Source of the DNA: Microbacter margulisiae
GTDB lineage: Bacteria; Bacteroidota; Bacteroidia; Bacteroidales; Paludibacteraceae
Reading direction: 5' to 3'
Length of the DNA: 64,000 nt
Assembly: GCF_014192515.1 (NCBI RefSeq)
Contig: NZ_JACHYB010000002.1
Location: forward strand, 682,001-746,000
Below, piece after piece: positions 18,153 to 26,714 of this stretch. The notes under the pieces were generated by a model. It worked only from the letters and a program-made list of their open reading frames with translations, was not told where the DNA came from and did no database searches. How positions within the stretch are numbered: position 1 is the first letter of the stretch; each line of letters starts with the position of its first letter. A program made the translations under genes and the position numbers.

Positions 18153-18220
18153 GAAGATGTGCCAATTCATCTTATCCTTATAAATTTTCTAAGACCAATA
18201 CAGAATATCAAATTAAATAG

Positions 18221-18228
18221 TATTTTTG
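18221..18228 (+). promoter_or_regulatory. -7 box of the hexuronate operon, long leader
   Basis: TATTTTTG matches TAnnTTTG; no clear -33 was seen. If used, the mRNA leader is about 200 nt and includes a C-run/G-run hairpin near 18361-18378 (TCCCC/GGGGGGA). The remaining leader shows no recognisable riboswitch. Confidence 0.4.
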
Positions 18229-18438
18229 TAGAAAAATTTTTCTGTGTACGAAAACGGTCGGTCTATTTTCTAAATTATTGTTTATTTACCGGATATTTAT
18301 AAGAATGTTTTACCTGAAAAATACCATTCAGAACATCATCATTGAAAGTATATAAACAAACTCCCCAAGGGGGGGATCAAATCGTTTCCGAGCAAAAAAC
18401 CTGAAACACCGTAATCTTAACTTATTAAACTGATCATT

Positions 18439-19692
18439 ATGAAATTAGCAAAAAACAGCATTGGCATTGGAGATCGTTTTGCACATCAAGGAGTAGCACA
18501 ACTCCGCGCAATAGCAAAAGCAAACCAATATGGAGTCAATATCAGTCCGGTTTGGAATAAATCAAACCGTGAACACATATACATACATTCGCATCCTTCA
18601 GACGTTCGCAAAGAGGCTGATTTAGCGGTAGCTACGCTGGAATTTCAAGGAAAGTATTTTGTAGATGCCGACCATATCAATTTAGGCACAGTATCACCAT
18701 TTGTAGAAACCGCTGATTTCTTTACGCTTGATGTAGCAGCTTTCATCGGAAAAGAAAGCGCTGAAAATGATATTAAATTATTCGTTTCTTCATGCCAAAA
18801 ATACATAGGAGATCTGAGTATTCCGGGAATTGATCATCCGCTGCTCGTTTCAGAAGAATTACTCCAAAACATCGCCACAAAATTTTTAGCTGCCACCCAA
18901 CAGGCTTCCGAAATATATCATTTTCTTGAAAACAAAAAAGGGAAAGATAACTTTATCACGGAGGTATCTATGGATGAAGTGGAAAGCCCACAAACACCAA
19001 TTGAACTACTGTTTATTTTAAAAATGTTGGCAGACAAAGGAGTTCCAGCGCAGACTATTGCGCCAAAATTTACAGGAAGATTCAACAAAGGCGTTGATTA
19101 CAAAGGAGACACAAAACAATTTGCTAAAGAATTTGAAGAAGATGTGCTAATTCTTGATTTTGCTGTCAAAGAATTTGGTTTGCCGGAAGAGTTGAAATTA
19201 AGCATACATTCTGGCAGCGATAAATTTTCCATTTACCCAATTATGGCTCAAATCATCAAAAAGCATAACAAAGGATTACATCTGAAAACTGCAGGTACCA
19301 CCTGGCTTGAAGAAGTTATAGGATTGGCGCTTGCTGGGGGAAAAGCCCTTACAATCGCAAAGAAAATTTATGCTACTTCCTTGGGATTGAAAGATGAATT
19401 ATGCGCCCCTTATGCTGATGTAATCGACATTGACGTATCCCAATTACCATCGATTGAAGAAGTAAACAGTTGGGATAGCGAAAAGTTTGCAAATACCTTA
19501 CGACACATTCCGGGACATCCTGATTACAATCCGAATTTCCGCCAGTTGATCCACGTTGCATATAAAATTGCAGCGGATATGGGAACGACCTACACAGATT
19601 TATTGGAACAACACGCAGAAATCATCGGTCAATGCGTTGAAGAAAACATATTTGACCGGCACTTAAAACGATTATTTGGTTTGGGAGAATAG
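18439..19692 (+). CDS. uxaE: Tagaturonate/fructuronate epimerase-like protein (UxaE family)
   Basis: A 417-residue cytoplasmic protein resembling the UxaE family first described in Thermotoga, which interconverts D-tagaturonate and D-fructuronate, joining galacturonate to glucuronate catabolism. The N-terminus SIGIGDRFAHQGVAQLRA and the motifs VDADHINLGTVSPF (~74-88) and LKLSIHSGSDKFSIYPIM (~255-270) are typical as I remember the family. Histidines and acidic residues in these motifs are plausible metal ligands. It is the first gene of a six-gene same-strand operon ending at 25671; the SDR gene follows after 70 bp. Bacteroidota members are usually named tagaturonate epimerase family proteins and few have been assayed, so the substrate is not certain. 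Confidence 0.8.
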   Translation: MKLAKNSIGIGDRFAHQGVAQLRAIAKANQYGVNISPVWNKSNREHIYIHSHPSDVRKEADLAVATLEFQGKYFVDADHINLGTVSPFVETADFFTLDVAAFIGKESAENDIKLFVSSCQKYIGDLSIPGIDHPLLVSEELLQNIATKFLAATQQASEIYHFLENKKGKDNFITEVSMDEVESPQTPIELLFILKMLADKGVPAQTIAPKFTGRFNKGVDYKGDTKQFAKEFEEDVLILDFAVKEFGLPEELKLSIHSGSDKFSIYPIMAQIIKKHNKGLHLKTAGTTWLEEVIGLALAGGKALTIAKKIYATSLGLKDELCAPYADVIDIDVSQLPSIEEVNSWDSEKFANTLRHIPGHPDYNPNFRQLIHVAYKIAADMGTTYTDLLEQHAEIIGQCVEENIFDRHLKRLFGLGE

Positions 19693-19762
19693 GTCAAATC
19701 GCCCAAATATTTAAACATAAAAACATTAATACTATACAGAACAAAACAAAATACTCAACATT

Positions 19763-20575
19763 ATGCAAAACTTATTTGATTTACACGACAAAGTGGTTGT
19801 CATAACCGGTGGCACCGGAGTTTTAGGTAGTAAAATGTCAGAATATTTGGCAGAACAAGGGGCAAAAATTGCTATCTTGGCAAGAAATATTGCCAACGGA
19901 GAAGCGTTGGTCTCAAGTATTCACAAACAAGGCGGTACGGCAATATTTTTACAGGCAGATGTTCTTAATCAAGCCCAGTTGGAGACCAATGCGCGCAAAA
20001 TTATAGACACATTCGGACATATTGATGTATTAATTAATGGAGCCGGCGGCAATATGCCGGGAGCAACAATTTCTCCGGATAAAACGATCTTCGATCTAAA
20101 TATTGATGATTTTCGTAAAGTGGTAGATTTGAATCTGATGGGAACTGTTATTCCCACGATGGTTTTTGCAAAAGAAATGGTGAAACAACAGCAGGGTAGC
20201 ATCATTAATATTTCATCCGAATCAGCTTTACGACCACTCACACGCGTAGTGGGATATGGTGCCGCCAAAGCCGCTGTAACTAATTTCACAAAATATTTGT
20301 CCATAGAATTAGCCACTAAATTTGGGCAAGGATTTAGAGTAAATGCCATGGCTCCGGGCTTTTTCCTTACGGAACAAAACAGAACCTTACTGACTAATCC
20401 TGATGGTTCTTATACAGACAGGGCAAAAACAATCATAGCCCATACGCCGTTCGGACGTTTTGGCGAAGCAGAAGAATTATTAGGAACCTTGCATTGGCTG
20501 GCTAGTGACGCTTCCAAATTTGTTACAGGAACCTTGACCATAATTGACGGTGGATTTGATGCATTCGCCATTTAA
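19763..20575 (+). CDS. SDR oxidoreductase, probable D-mannonate (fructuronate) dehydrogenase
   Basis: A 270-residue short-chain dehydrogenase of classical type. The Rossmann motif TGGTGVLG occupies residues 15-22, NGAG follows at 92-95, the catalytic Ser lies in INISSES (~151-154) and Tyr165/Lys169 in YGAAK. It resembles the SDR-type UxuB of Bacillus, which reduces D-fructuronate to D-mannonate with NADH; the insert NMPGATISPDKTIFDL is common in that group. Lying 70 bp after the UxaE-like gene, it would use that enzyme's product. A role on another keto-acid sugar, such as 5-ketogluconate, is possible. Confidence 0.82.
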   Translation: MQNLFDLHDKVVVITGGTGVLGSKMSEYLAEQGAKIAILARNIANGEALVSSIHKQGGTAIFLQADVLNQAQLETNARKIIDTFGHIDVLINGAGGNMPGATISPDKTIFDLNIDDFRKVVDLNLMGTVIPTMVFAKEMVKQQQGSIINISSESALRPLTRVVGYGAAKAAVTNFTKYLSIELATKFGQGFRVNAMAPGFFLTEQNRTLLTNPDGSYTDRAKTIIAHTPFGRFGEAEELLGTLHWLASDASKFVTGTLTIIDGGFDAFAI

Positions 20576-20607
20576 CAACAAAAACACTACATATTAAACA
20601 AATAGAT

Positions 20608-21687
20608 ATGAGCCTAGAATTAAAAAAAAATTGTGCATATTCTTTATTAGTAGCTTCCAGTATGGGAGTCAGGATTACGCCGGTAAACGGACAACCCGTC
20701 CATAGCAGTCATCTGTTTGAAATGCAAGCTACCAGTGCTGAAACCAATGTGGCCAGCATAGCATCGTATTTAGGACTTCCCGTAAAAGTTTTGACTACCT
20801 TTGTAAAAGACAGCCCGATAGCTCAATTTATAAAAAACGATCTAAAAAGCAGACACATGGACTACGAAGGGCCGGAAATTGCCCAAGGAGATCCGTGGGG
20901 ATACCGGCATCAGTTTAATATTGCCGATAGCGGATTCGGGTTAAGAGGGCCGCGCGTTCAGAATGACCGGGCTGGCGAAGTAGGACGCACGCTGAATGTA
21001 AAAGATTTTGATCTGGAACGGATTTTTGGAAAAGAAGGGGTTCAGGTCGTACATTTGTCGGGATTGATTGGAGCACTCTCTCCTGAAACAAGTAATTTTT
21101 GCCTTGAACTAGCCCGTTTTGCTAAGAAACATGGAACGCGTATTTCATTCGACCTGAACTACAGAGCCTCTTTTTGGAAAGGACGTGAAAAAGAACTACG
21201 CGGGATCTTTACCGAAATTGCATCTGTATCAGATATTTTAATTGGCAACGAAGAAGATTTTCAACTATGTTTGGGTATAGAAGGTCCGGAAGCCGGAGGG
21301 AAAGGTATTGAAGCAAAAATCGAAGGATTCAAGGAAATGATTTCCAGAGTAAAAAAATCATTCCCCAATGCTTCTGTTTTTGCTACCACATTGCGACAGG
21401 TAATCAGTGCGAACGAACACCTTTGGGGAGCAATCATGCTCGAAGGAAACAATTGGCAGGTCATTGAACCGCGAAAAATAAATGTCCTTGACCGTATCGG
21501 TGGCGGCGATGGATTTGTAGGCGGTATGTTATATGCTATTCTGAAAGGCTGGGAACCTGAAAAATGGGGACAATTCGGATGGGCATCCGGAGCGTTGGCT
21601 ACAACATTTTTGACCGACTATGCACAACCTGCAGATGAAGAAATGATATGGAGCATCTGGGGAGGCAATGCAAGAGTAAAAAGATAG
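20608..21687 (+). CDS. PfkB-family sugar (acid) kinase
   Basis: A 359-residue ribokinase-fold kinase usually annotated as 2-keto-3-deoxygluconate kinase. FDLNYRASFWKGRE (~181-194) and NEEDF (~214-218) are typical of that group. The C-terminal PfkB signature is RIGGGDGF with the catalytic base Asp301; the usual GAGD has Gly in place of Ala. It starts 32 bp after the SDR gene. In a classical hexuronate pathway it would phosphorylate KDG, but no mannonate dehydratase or KDPG aldolase is present, while 6-phosphogluconate dehydrogenase is. A gluconate kinase activity is therefore a serious alternative and should be tested. Confidence 0.8.
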   Translation: MSLELKKNCAYSLLVASSMGVRITPVNGQPVHSSHLFEMQATSAETNVASIASYLGLPVKVLTTFVKDSPIAQFIKNDLKSRHMDYEGPEIAQGDPWGYRHQFNIADSGFGLRGPRVQNDRAGEVGRTLNVKDFDLERIFGKEGVQVVHLSGLIGALSPETSNFCLELARFAKKHGTRISFDLNYRASFWKGREKELRGIFTEIASVSDILIGNEEDFQLCLGIEGPEAGGKGIEAKIEGFKEMISRVKKSFPNASVFATTLRQVISANEHLWGAIMLEGNNWQVIEPRKINVLDRIGGGDGFVGGMLYAILKGWEPEKWGQFGWASGALATTFLTDYAQPADEEMIWSIWGGNARVKR

Positions 21688-21752
21688 GTAAAAAAGGAGG
21701 CAGAGGTAAAAAATAAGTAACAAAGAAAAACTATGGCCTCAAACTGAATATT

Positions 21753-23042
21753 ATGTTGTATTACGAAATAGGTTCTATACATCACGAACTCAATGCTAAT
21801 GACCTAAAAAAGGGTCTGTATGAAGCATTAGATAAACTGGGGAAGAAGACAAAAGTACTTGCTATTCCTCCCGATTATACGCGGCTGCCAAGCCGCTCCG
21901 GCGAACTTACCGAATTTACGTGGCAATATTATGGAGAGGCATTGACGGATGTATTGCCTGCATTAGGCACTCATACCCCCATGACTCCTCATCAGATTGC
22001 TCATATGTTCGGCTCATTGCCACCCTCGTTAATTCGCGATCACGATTGGAGGCATGACGTAGTAACCGTGGGAATGATCCCGGCGGAATATGTAAAAGAA
22101 GTTTCAGGAGGAGCTGTCAGCTTCCCCTGGCCTGCACAGGTTAACAAATTGCTTTTAGAGGGACATTTTGACTTGATCCTTTCCATTGGACAAGTTGTCC
22201 CTCATGAAGTAGTGGGAATGGCAAATTACAATAAGAACATCTTTGTCGGGACAGGAGGAGTGGAAGGCATCAATAAAAGCCATTTCGTAGGAGCTGTGTA
22301 TGGAATGGAAAAGATGATGGGACATGCCGATACGCCTGTGCGCCGCTTATTCAATTACGCTTCCGAGCATTTTACCAAACATCTTCCGATTGTGTATGTA
22401 CAAACGGTAGTGGGACTTGACAAAAGCGATGGAAAAATTAAGACACGCGGACTTTTTATTGGCGATGACTTTGAAGTATTCGATAAAGCTGCTAAATTGG
22501 CATTGCAAGTAAATTTCGAAATGCTGGACAAACCCTTAAAAAAGGTGGTGGTTTATCTGGATCCGACTGAATTTAAGAGTACATGGCTGGGAAATAAATC
22601 TGTTTACAGGACAAGGATGGCAATAGACGACGGTGGAGAACTGATCGTGATTGCACCGGCACTGAGAGAATTCGGTGAAGACAAGGAAATCGACCGTCTC
22701 ATCCGGAAATACGGATACTTCGGCACGCCCGCCACCCTCAGGGCATGCAATGAGAACGAAGATTTAAGAAACAACCTGAGCGCTGCCGCCCATCTGATTC
22801 ATGGATCCTCTGAAGGAAGATTCAGCATTACCTATTGCCCGGGAAAAGGACCGGAGAATCTGACAAAGGCAGAAATAGAAAGCGTTGGTTTCAAGTATGG
22901 CGATATTGACCAAATCACAGCATTGTACAATCCGGGGAAACTCCATGACGGATACAATACACTGGAAAACGGAGAAGAGATTTTCTATATCTCCAATCCT
23001 GCCCTGGGACTATGGGCATATAAGGATAGATTTGACTACTAA
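21753..23042 (+). CDS. LarA-family nickel-pincer racemase/epimerase
   Basis: A 429-residue member of the lactate racemase (LarA, DUF2088) superfamily, which uses the nickel-pincer nucleotide cofactor to racemise or epimerise 2-hydroxy acids. The catalytic residues align with LarA: DYTR (residues ~41-44), His74 in GTHTPM, His151 in VVPHEV, Lys161 (cofactor-attaching lysine position) in NYNKN and His177 in NKSHF. The spacings His-10-Lys-16-His are identical to LarA 174-184-200. It lies between the kinase and PdxB genes. Family members include D-gluconate 2-epimerases, and mannonate and gluconate are 2-epimers, so this enzyme could convert mannonate to gluconate. The cofactor genes larB, larC and larE are not in the window. 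Confidence 0.85.
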   Translation: MLYYEIGSIHHELNANDLKKGLYEALDKLGKKTKVLAIPPDYTRLPSRSGELTEFTWQYYGEALTDVLPALGTHTPMTPHQIAHMFGSLPPSLIRDHDWRHDVVTVGMIPAEYVKEVSGGAVSFPWPAQVNKLLLEGHFDLILSIGQVVPHEVVGMANYNKNIFVGTGGVEGINKSHFVGAVYGMEKMMGHADTPVRRLFNYASEHFTKHLPIVYVQTVVGLDKSDGKIKTRGLFIGDDFEVFDKAAKLALQVNFEMLDKPLKKVVVYLDPTEFKSTWLGNKSVYRTRMAIDDGGELIVIAPALREFGEDKEIDRLIRKYGYFGTPATLRACNENEDLRNNLSAAAHLIHGSSEGRFSITYCPGKGPENLTKAEIESVGFKYGDIDQITALYNPGKLHDGYNTLENGEEIFYISNPALGLWAYKDRFDY

Positions 23043-23053
23043 GCAAGAGATTT

Positions 23054-24184
23054 ATGAAGATAGTTATTGATGACAAAATCCCTTACATAAAAGGAGCTTT
23101 CGAAGAGAAAGCGGAAGTGATCTATCTCCCCGGATCAAAAACGACACCCGACATAGTGAAAGACGCTGATGTGTTGGTCACCCGTACACGCACAATTTGC
23201 AATGAAAAATTACTGTCCGGATCGTCGGTGAAATTTATCGCAACAGCGACCATCGGATTCGATCACATTGATATTGACTATTGCGCTACGCATGGCATTC
23301 AATGGACAAATGCCCCTGGCTGCAATTCCAAGTCGGTTGAACAATACATTGCCTCCGTATTGATGGTGCTGGCAACGAAAAAAAACCTGCAACTAAAAGA
23401 GTTGAGAATGGGAATCGTAGGGGTTGGAAATGTAGGAAAGAAAATTGCACGGTTGTGTGATCTGTTAGGAATGAAAGTACTGCTGAATGACCCTCCCCGG
23501 GAACGCACCGAAGGTTCATCCGGATTTGTATCGTTACAGACAGTTATGGAAGAAGCTGATATTATCACGCTGCACGTGCCATTAAACATGAAAGGAGAAG
23601 ATGCCACCTATCACCTTGCGGATGAACCGTTTTTTGCAAAGCTGAAAAGACAACCGGTGCTGATTAATTCATGCCGCGGCGAAGTGGTGGAAACGGAAGC
23701 CGTCAAAACAGCGATTGCTCAACAGCAAATCTCTTCTTTTGTATGCGATTGCTGGGAACACGAACCCGGAATCGATCTCGACTTATTAAGTCAGACAGAA
23801 CTGGCCACTCCCCATATTGCAGGTTATTCCAAAGACGGAAAAGCATTAGGGACACAAATGAGCGTGCATGCAGTCAATACGTTTTTCAATCTTGGTTTAA
23901 ATGACTGGCAGCCGTCAGGTGTCGAAAAACCTCAAAATCCTGTTATTGAAATTAATGGATCCGGCTTAACGGAACAACAAATATTGGCAAAAGCAATACT
24001 GGCAACATATGATATCCGGCAGGATGACGCTACTTTCAGAAACAATACAGCTCAGTTTGAGCAACTACGCGGCGACTACCCTACCCGTCGGGAATTTCCG
24101 GCCTATACCATTATTCCTACCAAAATAACAGATGAGACTATAGCCAAACTTCGACAACTGGGATTCAACATTGATAATAAATAA
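23054..24184 (+). CDS. pdxB: 4-phosphoerythronate dehydrogenase
   Basis: A 376-residue NAD-dependent D-2-hydroxyacid dehydrogenase of the PdxB type, which oxidises 4-phospho-D-erythronate in pyridoxal phosphate synthesis. Evidence: the N-terminal catalytic domain (MKIVIDDKIPYIKGAFE, ATIGFDHID), the NAD motif GIVGVGNVGKKIA (~121-133), the catalytic Arg/Glu/His region (NSCRGEVVE, CWEHEPGID, TPHIAGYSKDGK), and the extra C-terminal dimerisation domain that distinguishes PdxB from other family members. It begins 12 bp after the LarA-like gene and 33 bp before gnd, so it is cotranscribed with sugar-acid genes. This may be a chance arrangement or a link between B6 supply and sugar-acid flux. Confidence 0.92.
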   Translation: MKIVIDDKIPYIKGAFEEKAEVIYLPGSKTTPDIVKDADVLVTRTRTICNEKLLSGSSVKFIATATIGFDHIDIDYCATHGIQWTNAPGCNSKSVEQYIASVLMVLATKKNLQLKELRMGIVGVGNVGKKIARLCDLLGMKVLLNDPPRERTEGSSGFVSLQTVMEEADIITLHVPLNMKGEDATYHLADEPFFAKLKRQPVLINSCRGEVVETEAVKTAIAQQQISSFVCDCWEHEPGIDLDLLSQTELATPHIAGYSKDGKALGTQMSVHAVNTFFNLGLNDWQPSGVEKPQNPVIEINGSGLTEQQILAKAILATYDIRQDDATFRNNTAQFEQLRGDYPTRREFPAYTIIPTKITDETIAKLRQLGFNIDNK

Positions 24185-24216
24185 AAAAAGAACACTTAAT
24201 TAATCATCAACATTTT

Positions 24217-25671
24217 ATGAAAAAACTGGCAGACATCGGATTAATCGGATTAGCCGTGATGGGCGAAAATCTGGTTCTAAACATGGAGAGCAAAGGATAC
24301 ACAGTGAGCGTTTTTAACCGTACCGTAGAACGTGTTGATCATTTTGTAAATGGTCGCGGAGCAGGGAAAAATTTCATAGCAACACATTCCATTGCCGAAC
24401 TTTGCGCATCGCTCGAAAGACCGCGTAAGGTGATGATGCTTGTAAAAGCGGGCAAACCTGTGGATGATTTTATTGATCAATTATTACCTCACCTGGAGCC
24501 GAGCGATATCATCATCGACGGGGGAAATTCCCATTTCCCGGATACTATCCGGCGCACTAAATACGTTGAAAGCAAAGGGCTACTTTATATCGGAACCGGT
24601 GTCTCAGGAGGTGAAGAAGGTGCTTTGAACGGCCCCTCAATGATGCCTGGCGGATCACCCGCTGCCTGGTCTGCCGTCAAAGATATTTTTCAATCTATTT
24701 CCGCAAAAGTGGAAGACGGAACACCTTGCTGCGACTGGGTCGGCGAGGGCGGTGCCGGTCATTTTGTCAAAATGGTGCACAACGGCATCGAATATGGCGA
24801 CATGCAAATTATCAACGAAGCTTACCAGATTATGAAAGACATGCTGGGAATGTCTGCTGACGAAATGCATGAAGTATTTAAGGCTTGGAACGAAGGCGAT
24901 CTCGATTCATACCTCATCGAAATTACACGTGATATTTTAGCATACAAAGATGAAAATGGAGAACCTCTGGTTGAAAAAATACTCGACACGGCAGGCCAAA
25001 AAGGTACCGGAAAATGGACAGCCGTATCGGCTCTCGATCTTGGCATTCCTTTGACACTGATTGGAGAATCGGTCTTTGCCCGTTGTTTATCCGCTCAAAA
25101 AGAGATGCGCGTTGAAGCCTCAAAATTAATACAAGGCCCTAAAGTGAATTTCACAGGAGATAAAGCTCAGATGATTTCGGATCTGAAAGATGCGTTATTT
25201 GGAGCAAAAATTATTTCATATGCTCAGGGATATAACCTGATGATGGAAGCGGCCAAAGAATACGAGTGGAACCTGAATTACGGAGGAATCGCATTAATGT
25301 GGCGTGGAGGATGTATCATCCGTTCTGTCTTCTTAGGCGATATTAAAAAGGCATTTGATAAGAACCCGAACCTGGAACATCTGTTGTTCGATCCTTATTT
25401 CAAAAACATTATCGAAGCAGCCCAGTCCGGATGGCGTCGCGTATGCGCAGCCGCTCTCTCCAATGGTATCCCTGTGCCAGCGTTAACCGCAGCATTATGT
25501 TATTTCGACGGATTACGCACGGAACGTCTCCCGGCTAATCTTTTACAAGCACAACGCGACTATTTCGGCGCACATACTTACGAAAGAGTCGATAGACCGC
25601 GTGGCGAATTCTTCCATACCAACTGGACAGGAAAAGGTGGAGATACAGCTTCAACAACTTATGTAGTATAG
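24217..25671 (+). CDS. gnd: 6-phosphogluconate dehydrogenase, decarboxylating
   Basis: A 484-residue enzyme oxidising 6-phosphogluconate to ribulose-5-phosphate and CO2 with NADP+. The cofactor motif GLAVMGENLVLNM is at residues ~11-23. The catalytic motif GEGGAGHFVKMVHNGIEYGD (~178-197) contains the catalytic lysine and the substrate-binding HNGIEYGD. GQKGTGKWT and the conserved C-terminal RTERLPANLLQAQRDYFGAHTYERVDRPRG region identify the family. Full length for the dimeric long-chain form (~470-485). It is the last gene of the hexuronate-type operon. Its presence there, rather than next to zwf, suggests that the operon makes 6-phosphogluconate. Confidence 0.97.
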   Translation: MKKLADIGLIGLAVMGENLVLNMESKGYTVSVFNRTVERVDHFVNGRGAGKNFIATHSIAELCASLERPRKVMMLVKAGKPVDDFIDQLLPHLEPSDIIIDGGNSHFPDTIRRTKYVESKGLLYIGTGVSGGEEGALNGPSMMPGGSPAAWSAVKDIFQSISAKVEDGTPCCDWVGEGGAGHFVKMVHNGIEYGDMQIINEAYQIMKDMLGMSADEMHEVFKAWNEGDLDSYLIEITRDILAYKDENGEPLVEKILDTAGQKGTGKWTAVSALDLGIPLTLIGESVFARCLSAQKEMRVEASKLIQGPKVNFTGDKAQMISDLKDALFGAKIISYAQGYNLMMEAAKEYEWNLNYGGIALMWRGGCIIRSVFLGDIKKAFDKNPNLEHLLFDPYFKNIIEAAQSGWRRVCAAALSNGIPVPALTAALCYFDGLRTERLPANLLQAQRDYFGAHTYERVDRPRGEFFHTNWTGKGGDTASTTYVV

Positions 25672-25685
25672 ATCTTACAACTACA

Positions 25686-25736
25686 ACACAAAAAGCTGCT
25701 ATGCGAAAGTCATCTTTCTTATAGCAGCTTTTGTGT
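25686..25736. terminator. Bidirectional terminator between gnd and the convergent gene
   Basis: AAAAGCTGCTAT (25691-25702) pairs with ATAGCAGCTTTT (25721-25732); the flanking ACACA/TGTGT lengthens the stem. T-runs or A-runs on both sides allow it to act in both directions. Confidence 0.85.
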
Positions 25737-25758
25737 GTAAAGTACGCCTGGATTCCGG

Positions 25759-26688
25759 CTATTGAAAGAATAAAGAGAGCAAAAGATCCTGAGATACGGG
25801 ATGATTTCTCTTCTTTTTAGACATCAGCGATCTCATTTGTACAGACATGGGTATTTCTTCTTTTTCTTTCGCTTCCTCCTCATCAAACAATAGATGTTCC
25901 TGTAATGGTTCAGCTATAACAGTCTCAGGAATTGCTATCGCGGCAATCGCCTCTACTTCTACAGGTTCGGCATCAGCGATGCAATCATTTTCCAGAGTTA
26001 AAACCGCTTCTCCACGCCGATAATAATAAACCACTCCCCACGCCTTACAAGTTTCCAACCGCTGATAGGGTGAAAGCGATTGAAAAGATGCTTCAATCTG
26101 ATTCCAAAGATCAACAATCAACGTATCCACATCATTACGCATAGCGCTTACCTGTGCAGCGTATCGTTGGGTATTTTGTTGCAATGATAATTGATTCAGT
26201 CGGCGTTCTTTAAAGATATCATAATGCACTTTGACTTTTGCGATAGCCGGATTGTACAACGGAGTACCTCCTTGACGAATACGCTCTGCTTCGCCCTCGA
26301 TAACATAAGCTCCGGTTTCAAGTAAACTATCCATCGAAGAAAAATCAGGGATTGAAGCAACATCCGGAGATATATGAAAAAGCCTCTTTATTTCGGGTTT
26401 TATTTCACCACGAATCACCGAAAGGTTAAATACCTGAATAAAATGGGAAAGATAAAGGCGGGCATTATGAAAAACCTCTTGCAAATCCTTGCTGGCAGTA
26501 ACTTGCCGATCGTACATTTGCTGGTAATGAGAAATGGTTTGTTCGAAATTCTGAAAACATGTTTTCGCCTCAAGTTGAGATTTATACGAAACAACAGAAT
26601 CTCCTGGTTGGGCTGCAGAGGCCGTAAGGACAGCACGAAGCGCACGAAGGCGTGCCTGATCGGTATTGGGTAATCTTCTGTAAGGCAT
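25759..26688 (-). CDS. Uncharacterised protein, 309 aa, mostly helical
   Basis: No signal peptide or membrane segment is seen. Residues ~1-215 look helical and rich in Gln, Glu and Tyr (for example QNFEQTISHYQQMYDRQVTASKDLQEVF). Residues ~235-275 are an acidic Ala/Ile/Glu-rich stretch that may be disordered, and the tail is basic, ending LLLSLFFQ. The gene follows the polyprenyl synthase gene by 26 bp on the same strand and is probably cotranscribed with it. I recall helical proteins of this type in other Bacteroidales genomes but cannot name a domain or function. Confidence 0.7.
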   Translation of the reverse strand: MPYRRLPNTDQARLRALRAVLTASAAQPGDSVVSYKSQLEAKTCFQNFEQTISHYQQMYDRQVTASKDLQEVFHNARLYLSHFIQVFNLSVIRGEIKPEIKRLFHISPDVASIPDFSSMDSLLETGAYVIEGEAERIRQGGTPLYNPAIAKVKVHYDIFKERRLNQLSLQQNTQRYAAQVSAMRNDVDTLIVDLWNQIEASFQSLSPYQRLETCKAWGVVYYYRRGEAVLTLENDCIADAEPVEVEAIAAIAIPETVIAEPLQEHLLFDEEEAKEKEEIPMSVQMRSLMSKKKRNHPVSQDLLLSLFFQ

Positions 26689-26714
26689 GATTCCAACGAA
26701 TTAAGATGTTAATA

